A stretch of 64,000 bases of DNA from Dipteris shenzhenensis (lineage: Eukaryota; Polypodiophyta; Polypodiopsida; Gleicheniales). The notes below the pieces were generated by a model, which was not told the origin of the DNA, searched no databases, and worked only from the letters and a program-made list of their open reading frames with translations. The translations under genes were made by a program, and so were the position numbers. The stretch lies in the NCBI GenBank assembly GCA_047967505.1, contig CM106540.1. One strand, 5' to 3'. Positions 22,318 through 33,235 of the stretch are shown here, piece after piece (the first letter of the stretch is position 1; every line of letters begins with the position of its first letter).

Positions 22318-24115
22318 CTACGGTTCAATCTCATCCTCAATGAGATCAACCCTTGCCAAACTATCTACTTCAAAATCCAAACCAGTGTTGAGATCTACAA
22401 ATACATTTAGCCCACTACTACTTGTGCTACTCATGTGCTCATCGAAATTAGCATCACCAATGGTAGGTTTGTCCTCATGGGTAATGGCCTCAATATCTGT
22501 ATCTCCTATCTCATGATCATCCTCCTCTCTCGTATCACGGTCATCATCACCTCCATGGCCATGATCATCCTCCATACAATCCATATTATAGTTATTATAC
22601 ATCACTTTGGAACGTGGCATAATAGGTATGACATGCCACCATCTATTATTATCCACCATTGGTTGATACACAACCTAATTCAAACACAAATACAATCATG
22701 TTATTTTCCTTGCATCGAAGGTATCAAATATTTAAAAGTGAGTATTTTTATATGTGTGTACAATACCTATTCACATTGTTGTGGTAGTACTAGTGTGTCC
22801 TTCTTACTTTGCCAAAACTTTGTGGAGTCAATAGTTACAAAGCCACTTGCATGGAGTTTGATTATTGCATTAGGGCCTCTTTCCACCACGTCCTTAAACC
22901 ACTTTACATCCAAAACATACACAAAGAAGCGTCGAAAGGCAAGCTTAACAATATCTTGGATTATGCCACAATAATCATCCATGGCTCCATTGGCTCCCTC
23001 AAAGCTAGCAATGACGCCGCAATCTTGTGTGTTTCTCTTCTCATCAATCCGTTGTGTTCGAAAATGCTTGCCCTCACACCATATAGCATTGAACATAGTA
23101 CACTACACCAAGACAAAATCAATTAAATAAGCAATTTTAAACCATTGAAAGCTCCTAACTTATGCATAACCGACCTTGCTCATGCATCCCCTAGCATACT
23201 CCCATTCTTCCATTGTGATATGCATCCCCTCATCTCTCTCTACTCTCTCCATTTCATCAAGTAGCCAATCCACATGAATATCCTTTGGAAGTGCTCTTAG
23301 ATGTTGAGGGTATGGCACACGAGATCTGTGGTGTGTACGAAAGAGGGCCCTTTCTCCTTGTCTTCTTGCCTTTGCATCCTTGTATCTTGTCACCCATCTT
23401 TTCATCACATCACTATTAAGCATGCAATAAAGGTTGATATTATTAAGCAACTCCGTGTCTATTACTTTGTTGCGTCCTTTCCCTTGAGGCACAATAGAGG
23501 TCATCCTTAGGTCTTCATCATCTCTCCATAGTCGTGGGAGAGAGCTATCCACATCAATAAGAAGCTCAGAAATATATACAAGTGACTCTTTTACCAACCA
23601 ACCCTCGGCCATGCTACCTTCGGGTCTTGCATTTTATCTCACAAAACCCTTCAAGGTCTTCATGAAGCGCTCGAGGAAGAACAACCATCATGCATGTACA
23701 ATACTGCATATAGCAATCTCATCCACCAAATGCACTATGAGATATCTCTTGAGGTCGGTAATTTATGCTCCCTTGAAAGCATTTTACACAATAGCCTGCA
23801 CGTGAAGACCATAAATGAGAAAAAGCATTTGAGTAATTGACCCACTAGTGTAATTCACCATGTTTGCAAAATAAACTTTAAAGCTTACTTGAGTAATGCA
23901 TTCAAACTTGCATTGCTCCATCCATAGATGGTCTGTAAGTTTACTAACTCAAGGGAGGCACGTAGAACAGATAATGTGCACCCCTCAAATAGTGGAGTCG
24001 ATGCTATGGTAAAAAGATCGTCTTGCTCCATGATATCATCCCTACCTGAGGATTGATGGACATATAAATCCCAAACCATATCATCAAACACCTCCTCCTC
24101 CATGGCCTCATGACC
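22318..24115 (-). pseudogene. CACTA (En/Spm) TNP2 transposase, internally deleted
   Basis: Reading leftward: 24,115-23,885 is the TNP2 N-terminal region (EEEVFDDM, LFEGCTLSVLRASLELVNLQ, YGWSNASLNALLK). The frame then jumps to the C-terminal DUF4218 region (about 23,770-23,560; HLVDEIAI, LERFMKTLKGFV, MAEGWLVKESLVYI), so the central Transposase_21 domain is missing. A basic tail frame (23,612-23,160) follows, then a DUF4216 exon (23,096-22,767; DYCGIIQDIVKLAF, VYVLDVKWF) and an acidic C-terminal exon (22,671-22,318; YQPMVDNNRWWHVIPI). The last two are joined by a plausible GT-AG intron. TNP2 cuts and moves CACTA elements; without its core this copy cannot. Confidence 0.8.
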
Positions 24116-24961
24116 CATTTTGCCACAATAGTAGCATTCAACATTGCTGTTTGCATTTTGGCTTCTCTGCCATCCACCACGGCCTCTTTGGCTCCCCCTG
24201 CCTCTAGAGTTACCACGTCCTCCTGCATAGGACTGGTTTTCTTGCGTTTGCTGTATATTCTGATTTCTACCACGGCCTGCAGATCGGCCTCCTCTACCTC
24301 TGCCTCTACCTCTGCTAGCATTTGAGTAGAAGACAGTTTCTTTTGAAGTTCCTGCTGAAGAAGATGCACCCCCATTTCTCTGCTCTTCAGAAATTAGAAG
24401 AGCAATCAACTCCTCAAAATCAGGAAATTTTTCACGAACGGCAATGGATGTCCAGAACTGTGCATAATCCTTTCCTAGGCCATTCAAGGTCACAGAAACC
24501 AAATCATCATCATCCATTGGCGACCCAATGGAAGCAAGTGCATCTGCAATTTTCTTCACTTTCATGTGGTAGTCATTTATGCTCAAATTTTCTCTCTGCA
24601 CATTGTGCAACTCCTGTTTGAGTTGCATTTTCCTGGCTTGCGTATTTGTGCTATACATTTTTGCCAAAGTATCCCATGCCTCCTTTGGCGTATTTGCATC
24701 CTGAATATGCACAATCATGGAGTCCGAAATACTAATAGACAGCCAGTACATAACTTTCCTGGCTCTCTCATGCCATCCTTTGAATGCCTGCATTTCCTGT
24801 TGACTGGGAACATTAGGAAGAACAGGTTCTTCTTCATTTCCTGTAATGAAGTCCCAATAGCCTTTTCCCATCAAGAAATTCGTCATTCTAAACTTCCATG
24901 CCTGGAAGTTGTTCTTGTCAAGCTTTTCAGTGACAATCTATGAAAGAGAATCAGATGCCAT
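24116..24961 (-). pseudogene. Copia gag, fused in frame to TNP2 sequence
   Basis: The natural start is probably ATG at 24,961-24,959 (MASDSLS), but a TAG follows seven codons in (24,938-24,940); the open part then contains the usual NFQAWKF block. From ATG 24,886 the frame runs 333 codons. Residues 1-190 are copia gag (UBN2-like; ISDSMIVHIQDANTPKEAWDTL, LKQELHN, LNGLGKDYAQF). An RG-rich stretch (about 191-250) precedes the half knuckle CYYCGKMGHEA. The last 77 residues come from CACTA TNP2 (see 22,318-24,115). Gag forms the particle that packages element RNA; the missing knuckle half and the early stop argue against function. Confidence 0.85.
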
Positions 24962-25491
24962 TACAGAACACTGCAAAATATTCTGTCTCTGCAAAAAACA
25001 CATCTTTTGCCTCACACGGGCAGAACTGCAAAACTGACAAAGTGGTATTTCACCACACAGTCACTTCTTAGTGACGATTTTGCATCAACAGGCAACAAGC
25101 ATGAATCTGCAACTCCCAATATCTCTGCACAAAGGCATACGATGCAATTTCTGCGGCAACTTTTCACCGACCCGCAGAACAGTGACCGCACAGCAAAAAC
25201 AGGGCCTTTTTTTTGAGTGCCCGCGGAGAACTTCCGTCTCCAAAACGGGCCCCGAAATGACCTCGAATCAGAAAATAATGTCACTAAGGGCTTCGCCCTT
25301 GCCCGCAGCATATACTGCGCTCTCGCCACACCGCGAAGGGCGTCTCAATCTGAGACAGTGCACTCTTGCACTTCTGGCTATGCTACCTGTAGAGATTTGC
25401 TCCCAAACTCGAAATAGGAAAGCAACACTGGTCCTCTTACTAGGACACCACGAACTTGGCTTGCTTTCTTGAGCTCCTTACCACGAACAAG

Positions 25492-25503
25492 GCTCTGATA
25501 CCA
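25492..25503 (-). other. Primer-binding site, initiator-Met tRNA type
   Basis: gctctgatacca on the plus strand, zero bases from the LTR. Confidence 0.9.
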
Positions 25504-25856
25504 TGTGAAGATTGTGGGAGAGAGGGAAGGAGTCTCACTTGCGACTTTCTCACATGCACAATAGGGGGAATACACACAAAGGTGGAGGCTGAAAACAGTT
25601 TTCCTCTTCTTAGTTGTGAAAGCCAAAAGAACTCTAGTACAAAGAAATAGAAGAACCCTATATGTGGGTCTCAAACCAAACTCAACTAACTAAGGTGGCA
25701 TACTAACTGAGCCACAAACTAGAGTAGATAAGGATAGCTGTCATCCAGCTATTATTCGTGGGCGGTGTACCAACCGCATCTCCAGCTAACAAGTCGGTGA
25801 CATAAATGCACTACAGTCACCCTGGCATATCACGAGTGGAGCTCGATATCTTAACA
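25504..25856 (-). repeat. Solo 5' LTR of the truncated copia element (353 bp)
   Basis: Terminal TGTGAAG and TTAACA; the adjacent primer site fixes the inner end. The partner LTR is not in the window. It is unrelated by eye to the other LTRs here. Confidence 0.75.
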
Positions 25857-27124
25857 CTGAATCATAGCTACATGAAGGCTGTGAACGGGATGACTCCACT
25901 CTGGTAAGAAACCTTCAGCTACATATTTCAGAGTTTTTGGATGTGACTGTTTTGTGCATGTCCCTGATGCTACCAGGACCAAATGGGAACCGAAGAGCCG
26001 AAAGTGTATTTTCCTGGGCTACAGTGAAGAGGCCAAGGGTTATCGTCTCTATAACCCTATTACCAAGAACCACAATTCGCAGTGTTTTGGCTTTAGCTGC
26101 CCAGGGAAGTTGGCCCGTGTTTCAGATGGACGTAAAATCCTCCTTTCTGAATGGAGATCTCAAGGAGGAGGTTTACGTGGAACAACCACCAGGTTTTGAG
26201 ATCCCCGGTTCAAAAGGTAAAGTTTGCAAACTGAAGAAGGCACTTTACGGGCTGAAACAGGCCCACGAGTGTGGTACCAACGAATTGATGCCTACTTTCT
26301 ACAAAACGGGATCAAGAGGAGCCCATCTGATGCAAATTTGTATATCTTCAGAGAAGGAGATAGGTGTATGATCGTGGTCCTTTATGTGGATGACCTTGTC
26401 ATAACAGGAAACCATGAAGAGAAGATCTCACAAATGAAGCATTTGCTAGGAAGAGAGTTTGAAATGATAGATCTCGGACTGATGCATTTCTGTTTGGGGA
26501 TTGAAGTTTGGCAGGAGCTGAAACAGATCTTCATTTCACAGCTGAAGTATGCTGGAGAGATACTGAAGGCATTTGGCATGGGTGAGTACAAGACAGTTGG
26601 TACCCCTATGGAGGTTGACGTGAAGATCTCAAACGAGGATTCATCACCACTGGTGGACGAAGCGAAGTACAGAAGGCTTGTGGGCAGCTTGATTTACCTG
26701 TGCAACACACGGTCGGACATCAATTTTGCGACTGGTGTACTAAGCAGGTTTTCCAATAAGCCCCGGGAGAACCATTGGAGGGCAGGGATGTCGGTGCTGA
26801 AATACATCAAAGGCACACTTGATTATGGCATCACCTATACCAAGGGCAACATCTTGACCGGATTCTGTGACTCAAATTGGGCAATTACAGTTATCATGTG
26901 ACAATCAGAGTTGCATGGCGATTACAAAGAACCCGGTGTTCCACGCTCGCACAAAACACATTGAGATTCAATATCACTTTGTACGTGAGCTCATCATGGA
27001 TGGAGAGGTCGACTTGGTGTACTGTCCGACTACAGAGAATGCTGCGGACATCTTCACGAAGGCTCTTGGAAGAGACTTGCTAGAGAGGCATCTTCATCGA
27101 CTTGGCATTGGGCCGAAAAAGTAA
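25857..27124 (+). pseudogene. Decayed copia pol (integrase C-terminus, RT, RNase H)
   Basis: Plus-strand text runs from the end of the integrase ([46 protein letters not shown]) to RT with an internal deletion: [45 protein letters not shown] (about 26,380-26,410), then LGREFEMIDLGLMHFCLGIEV and the RNase H region. RNase H itself is interrupted by a deletion near 26,880 and ends with CDNQSCMAITKNPVFHARTKHIEIQYHFVRE and ADIFTKALG, the standard copia C-terminus, with a stop at 27,122-27,124. Several frame changes. No LTR of its own was found. The truncated minus copia element's LTR lies against its left end. Confidence 0.85.
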
Positions 27125-27879
27125 GTTCACTTGCGGGTGGACATTGTGCCCTCGCATCTATTTCCTTTTAGAGTCTGATCCTTCTAATTATCTTCATTAT
27201 CACTGGCCTAATTATTCTGCTACTCTTGGCCGTGTTCTTTCGAGCACTGTTCGTTATCCTTTGCTTTTGATGAGCCCACTCCACCCGGTGCTGGAATGGC
27301 ATTTGGCCACTGCACCTAGCCAGTCATGAATCTATAATGTAGCATGTAGAGGTGGGAACTGTGTTTGAAGTATGTCTATCCCTTGCTAACTCCCTTCATA
27401 TGGGAGTCAAATGCCTTCTCAAACGTTGTGAACTAGTCCACTGCCAAGTCATCTTCTAGAGCTACTGCCAATCGAGCTACATACTGCCATGTAACATAGC
27501 CCATGCTTTTCTTTAAGCCAACGAACTCGGATAGAAATCTGCAAACCATCCTTAGACCCTCATCGGCGAATACCTTGCTGATTAGGTAGCAATATTCTAT
27601 TTGGGTAACGAAAATTAATATTCTATTCAATGGGGCTTAATAATCTATCTACATAATGAAAACTTTTAGCTAGCCAATTTTGATTGAATTTTTCCAAAAG
27701 CTCATGACAAGGGATTCCCTAGTTCCCTATTTCTATAGTTTCACGTGCCACCTAAAGGGATTGCTAGCCACATGATCTACCCTCTCCTTGCATCAACCTC
27801 TCGCAGCATATGATTTGAAAATGATGTGTACGTGAATGAGTTGTTCAAATCATCCTATTTGTTTGATTGATTACACTAA
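27125..27879. other. No gene recognised
   Basis: A minus-strand open frame of 65 codons (27,433-27,630) has no recognisable domain. No repeat boundaries seen. Confidence 0.4.
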
Positions 27880-29480
27880 GTCACATACTCCTTGAAAAAA
27901 AATATAAAAGCTACTTTAAACTCTTATTCTCTTTTTTTTTATAGATGATTTCTAAAAACAAAATTTAAACGTTTTTATATTTAATTCAAAACTTCAGTAA
28001 TTTAAAAGCTAACATAAAAACTACTTTAATCTCTTTTTTTTTCAATAGATGATTTTAAAAAACAAAATATATACGTCTTTTACATTTAAATGAAAACTTC
28101 ACTAACTTAAATAATATAAAAGCTACCTTAAACTCTTATTTTCTTTTTTTTAAAAGGTGATTTTTAAAAATAAAATTTAAACATTTTTTTATTTAAATAT
28201 AAAAAGCACTAATTTGAAAAATAACATAAAAACTACCCTAGTCTCTTTTTTTTTAATAGATTTAATTTCAAAAGACAAAATATATAAGTTTTTGACATTC
28301 AAATAAAAACTTCACTAGCTTAAATAATATAAAAGCTACCTTAAACTCTTATTTTCTTTTTTTCTTAAAGATGATTTTTAAAAATAAATTTTAAACGTTT
28401 TTTATTTAAACAAAAAAAAGACTAATTTGAAAAATAACATAAAAACTACTTTATCTCCTTTTTTTTTAATAGATGATTTTAAAAAATAAAATATATACAT
28501 TTTTTACATTTAAATAAAAACTTCACCTTAAACTCTTATGTTCTTTTTTTCTTAAAGATGATTTTTAAAAATAAAATTTAAATGTTTAAAAAAAAATTAA
28601 CTTAAAAACTACTTTAATCTCTTTTTTTTTTAAATAAATGATTTTCAAAAACAAGGTAAAAACATTTTTTACATTTAAATAAAAACTTCACTAACTTAAA
28701 TAATATAAAACCTACCTTAAACTCTTATTTTTATCTTTTCTTAAAGATGATTTTTAAAAATTAAATTTAAATGTTTTTTATTTAAATAAAAAAGGACTAA
28801 TTTAAAAAATAACATAAAAACTACTTTATCTCTTTTTTTTTAAATAGAAGATTTTAAAAAACAAGGTAAATATGTTTTTTATATTTAAATAAAAACTTCA
28901 CTAACTTAAATAATATAAAACCTACCTTAAACTCTTATTTTCTTTTTTTCTTAAAGATAATTTTTAAAAATAAAATTTAAACGTTTTTTTATTTAAATAA
29001 AAAAAGCTAACATAAAAACCACTTTAATCTCTTTTTCATTAAATAGATGAATTTAAAAAACAAAATTTATGCATTTTTTACATTTAAATAAATACTTTAC
29101 TAACTTAAATAATACAAAAGCTACCTTAAACTCTTATAAAGATGATTTTTAAAATTAAAATTTAAATATTTTTTATTTAAATAAAAGATGCTAACTTAAA
29201 AACTACTTTAATCTCTTTCTTTTTAAATAGATGAATTTTATAAAAAAAATTTATGCATTTTTTACATTTAAATAAAAACTTCACTAACTTAATTAATATA
29301 AAACCTAACTTAAACTCTTATTTTCTTTTTTTCTTAAAGATGATTTAAAAAAAAAATTAACGTTTTTTTATTTAAATAAAAAAAGAACTAATTTGAAAAT
29401 TAACATAAAAACTACTTTAATCTCTTTTTTTAAAAAGATAATTTTTGAAAATAAAATATATGCATTTTGACATTTTATAC
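27880..29480. repeat. AT-rich satellite with a two-monomer (about 205-215 bp) higher-order unit
   Basis: Two related monomers of about 100-110 bp alternate. Type A has aatataaaagctaccttaaactcttattttc; type B has aacataaaaactactttaatctcttttt; both continue (a/g)atgattttaaaaa.aaaat and a poly-T block. A-type landmarks fall near 27,906, 28,110, 28,326, 28,518, 28,703, 28,912, 29,111 and 29,296; B-type near 28,011, 28,221, 28,436, 28,598, 28,810, 29,008, 29,192 and 29,402. That is about eight dimers. No coding content. Confidence 0.88.
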
Positions 29481-29721
29481 AAACACTTACGTAATTAAAA
29501 GTTTAATTTAAAAAAAGTTTAAAATGCATTTTAAATTTTAAAATATTTTATAATTAAATTACAATTCATATAAACTAAAATTTAAATAGATTATTGCAAA
29601 AAAAAAAGCTACATAAAAGAAACCTTACCTGGAATCTCCCACTCCGTCCATCTCCGTTGCTCCATCGTTGTCCATTGGTCCTTATCTGTCGCTCCTGCAA
29701 TTCCGTCATTTCAATGAGGAG

Positions 29722-30435
29722 GAGCTCGATCGAGGTATGGGGAATGAGGGGGGGTCCCTCCCTTTATATACGAAAATTTAGGGTTTCAATACCACGATCG
29801 AGGTATCGGGATGCCACGTGCCTCGATCGAGGTATTGGACATGCCATCATCCATCGGTCCAGCATAACAGCTGCGAAGCCATATACCTCGATCGTGGTAT
29901 TTCACATGCCACATACACATCGCTCCATCATACCTTGATCCAGGTATAGACATGCCACGATACCTCGATCGAGGTATTTCAGCTGTGATGTCAAATGCCA
30001 AATACCTCGATCGTGGTATTTGACATGCCACATAGACATCGGTCCAACATACCTCAATCGAGGTATGTCAACTGCCAGCATACCTCAATCGAGGTATGTC
30101 AGCTGCCACGATACCTTGATTGAGATATGTCAGCTGCCATGTCGAATGCCATATACCTCGATCGTGGTATTTGACATGCAGCCAAGTCATCGGTCCAGCA
30201 CACCATGGTCGAGGTTATTGGACTTGCCACGCTACCTCGATCGTGGTATGTGACATGAGCGATGTCATCTGTCCACGATACCTCGATCGAGGTATAGGTG
30301 GCTTGCCACAATACCTCGATCGAGGTATATGCTCGGTTCAGTGAAAGTAAGTCTACGACCTCGATTGAGGTATTGGCTTGGTTCGGTTGTCCTCGTGTGC
30401 GAATTTCATTGGAGACAATACCTCGATTGAGGTAT
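29722..30435. repeat. Array of an 18-bp palindrome, about 17 copies
   Basis: The consensus ATACCTCGATCGAGGTAT is its own reverse complement. Copies or one- to three-base variants (CGTGGTAT right half, CTCAATCG, CTTGATTG) start at about 29,722 (partial), 29,789, 29,818, 29,883, 29,930, 29,960, 30,002, 30,049, 30,080, 30,111, 30,153, 30,200, 30,232, 30,278, 30,311, 30,356 and 30,418. Spacings recur as about 30, 42, 47 and 31, and a block of four copies repeats at about 151 bp (29,930 to 30,080 to 30,232). Spacers share gacatgcca and catcggtcca. Open frames through it on both strands come from the repeat. Confidence 0.92.
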
Positions 30436-30526
30436 TTCACACCGAAACAAAACCTTTTGTATTTTCACTCGAGGGGGTGTCACACTCACCTGCCGGAAGT
30501 GGACACCCTTAGCTTGCTACCTCCCT

Positions 30527-30600
30527 AGGTTGTCTATCAACCAATGGTGGTGGATAATAATAGGTGGTGGCATGTCATACCTATTACGCCAAAGTCCCCA
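30527..30600 (+). pseudogene. Fragment of a CACTA TNP2 C-terminal exon
   Basis: The plus strand after cctag at 30,526-30,530 encodes VVYQPM, then DNNRWWHVIPI, nearly the same as the start of the last exon in the CACTA remnant at 22,671 (YQPMVDNNRWWHVIPI), with a small in-frame difference. The fragment includes the splice acceptor and stops near 30,600, where copia-like sequence follows. Confidence 0.65.
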
Positions 30601-31443
30601 CCTTACCCCTCAACATCTTGGTAATGCCCCTCAAACCATCTCAACCTTGGTCTTACCCGATGAACCCTTCAACCTAAAAGAACACACCCGATCTCTATCA
30701 GACTTATACAACACCACTAAACACATTGACGCCCTCTTTACGGACCATCACTATTCTTCAGAATATGTTAATTCCAATGTCTCTGAGTCACCTTCTCCAA
30801 ATATCATGGATGATCAAATATCAGTGCCTAAGGCCCTTAAAGGCCCTGAATCTGATTCGTGGTGGTCAGCCATGAAAGGTGAGATTGCATCACTTGACAC
30901 AAATTGCACCTGGACCCTTGTGCCCCTACCTCTTAATCATCATCTGATCAGCCTACAAGTGGATCCTTCATTGCAAGCTTGACTTTGATGGCTTGATTGC
31001 TCGCTACAAAGCCCGCTCAGTTGCTCGTGGCTTTAGCCAAATCTCAAGCATCGATTATCAAGAAACATTCTCACCTATACTCCGTATGCCATCCTTCTAC
31101 ATTCTTCTAGCACTTGCCACAACCTATGATCTCAAAATGCACCATCTCGATGTATAAACAGCATTTCTCTATGGCAATTTACCAAAAGAACTCTACATGG
31201 AGCAACCTCGATACTGTGTCAATGCTAAGCACCTAAACTACGTCTGTTGCCTCCAATGTTCACTCTACAGATTGAAGCAGTCTCCACGGCTCTAGTTTCA
31301 ATGCTTCAACAATTTCATGCTACAAATAGGGTATTCTCATCTCCTAACCGAACCTAATATTTACATACATCACACATCTAATTCATTTCTTATTGTTGCA
31401 TTATATGTTGATGACATTCCACTAATAGGTACTAGTCATCAAG
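30601..31443 (+). pseudogene. Copia RT fragment
   Basis: From about 30,780 the frame reads SVPKALKGPESDSWWSAMKGEI, LDTNCTWTLVPLP (the region just before copia RT). After a frame change it gives YKARSVARGFSQ, DYQETFSPILRM, HHLDV with a stop before TAFLYGNLPKELYMEQP, then LQCSLYRLKQSPR and ALYVDDIPLIG with the YVDD active site (near 31,410). The sequence departs from RT abruptly at about 31,443. At least one frame change and two stops. Probably an old copia remnant. Confidence 0.8.
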
Positions 31444-32063
31444 TCATTGAACCACGGGGGATTCACTACTAGTAATAAGGAGACATCACCAGCATGCAAT
31501 AAATATATGAAAATTCCCCTTATCTACCCCCTATTTACGGGACCTCACCTTATAAAATGTACCTTCCTTCAACATCGTATTAGATAAAGTGGGACAAAAG
31601 TTGCATTTTGGGAATTTTGAAATTGGGTGGATTTCATTAAATTTAAGAAAGGTTTCATTAAATTTGGGAAAATTTTCATTGATTGTGGGATTTTTCCAAT
31701 ATTGAATATGCTGATATTTGGAAATTTCAATGACTATGAAAAAGTTCATTAATTGTGAAAAGTTTCATTGGGTATAATAACCAAAACAAAGCATTTGTGG
31801 TAGAGTTTGAAAATCATGTCTTTGGTGGTGTTAATAAACACTGTTTGGGGACAACATGTATATTTTATTTGAGGTGTTAATAAACACCAGTTGGTGGTGT
31901 TAACAAACACCGTGCAAAGTGAACCACTAGAAACAAAGTTGTTGGTGGTGAAAGACAACTTCTAAAAATTGTCATATTAATAATATGCAAATATCCCTTG
32001 ATAAGATAACAACAATTGAGAAACATCACATGAGAATACATATTACAATGAAAGTTTGGGAGA
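31444..32063. repeat. No gene; three short palindromes near 31,823-31,912
   Basis: The near-palindrome ggtgttaataaacac(c) recurs at about 31,826, 31,874 and 31,897 (the last with ttaacaaacacc). The rest is AT-rich without recognisable coding sequence. Confidence 0.5.
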
Positions 32064-33235
32064 TCAAGAGGGAGAAAATCATCACCATTTTCTATGCTCT
32101 GATACCAAGAAAACTTTCCTATGCTTTGATACATACACTCTATGGAATCTTAATCTTCTTGGGTCTATTTATGGCTTTTAATGTCCATGACTAGACCAAT
32201 GCATCAATCAATACACTCCCATACTTGTGTATCCAACCTATTCTATGCCCAATAATTGTTCTAGTAGTCAACATAGGCATCTACATCACTGAGCCCCTTT
32301 CTCTTAATTGATGGTGTCCAATACTGAATTAATAATTTCTTAAAGTTAGGACATCTTGGCACTTGATACAGCAACCCCAAGTCATATGGGGTATATAGGG
32401 TCTGATGGCCTCACCGAGACAAAGTCGCCTTGCTTAACATCCACCATTGGTCTAAACTCTTCCCTTGGTTTACCTTGTAGTGGCCCGCAATAGTGATCAT
32501 TCCATTCCTCATAGCCTTGGACCTCATTAATGCAAGCATCTATATCATCCTCCTCATGAGGCAATTGTGTTCTTGGCCAAAAGTCTCTGTATACTCCTAT
32601 CTCTAAGATGTTTTCCTGTTCAAGCTATTTTCCAATAATCAAGAGCGAGATCAAGAGGGAGAAAATCATCATCATTTTCTATGCTCTGATATCAAGCAAA
32701 CTCTCCTATGCTTTGATACATACACTCTATGGAATCTTAATCTTCTTGGCTCTATTTATGGCTTTTAATGTCCATGACTAGACCAATGCATCAATACACT
32801 CCCATACCTATGGATCCAACCTATTCTATGCCCAATACTTGTTCTAGTAGTCAACATAGGCATCTACATCACTGATCCCCTTTCTCTTAATTGATGGTGT
32901 CCAATACTGAATTAATAATTTCTTAAAGTTAGGACATCTTGGCACTTGATACGGCAACCCCAAGTCATATGGGGTTTATAGGGTCTGATGGCCTCACCAA
33001 GACGAAGTTGCCTTGCTTAACATCCACCATTGGTCTAAACTCTTCCCTTGGTTTACCTTGTAGTAGCCCGCAATAGTGATCATTCCATTCCTCATAGCCT
33101 TGGAACTCATTAATGCAAGCATCTATATCATCCTCCTCATGAGGCAATTGTGTTCTTGGCCAAAAGTCTCTGTACACTCCTATCTCTAAGATGTTTTCAT
33201 GTTCGAGCTGTTTTCTAGTAATCTATCACTAGCCT
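32064..33235. repeat. Tandem duplication, unit about 587 bp
   Basis: The text from gagatcaagagggagaaaatcatca at 32,060 recurs at 32,647, and the match continues to about 33,220 with scattered substitutions and small indels. It duplicates the C-terminal part of the neighbouring minus-strand DUF7869-like remnant, whose short open frames at 32,382-32,564 and 32,965-33,177 are nearly the same. Confidence 0.9.

Larger units (their letters stand above)
24116..25856 (-). mobile_element. Truncated copia element: 5' LTR, primer site, leader, part of gag
   Basis: The LTR at 25,504-25,856 (TGTGAAG...TTAACA on the plus strand, TG...CA on both) adjoins gctctgatacca at 25,492-25,503, the primer site for initiator-Met tRNA in minus orientation. 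A leader of about 530 bases leads to gag. The element stops inside the gag zinc knuckle at about 24,116, where CACTA TNP2 sequence begins. No pol or 3' LTR is present. Its right end abuts an older plus-strand copia integrase at 25,857. Confidence 0.85.

Noticed and set aside
29722-30435. CRISPR array
   Set aside because: Repeats are 18-bp palindromes with variable, partly repeated spacers in a plant-like genome; no cas genes.
29786-30440. Overlapping frames rich in SRYL, TSIEV and DRG as repeat proteins
   Set aside because: Every frame on both strands translates the same palindrome; there is no start, domain or codon signal.
31458-31475. cactactagtaata as a CACTA terminus
   Set aside because: Only the five-base string matches; no inverted partner, target duplication or subterminal repeats nearby.
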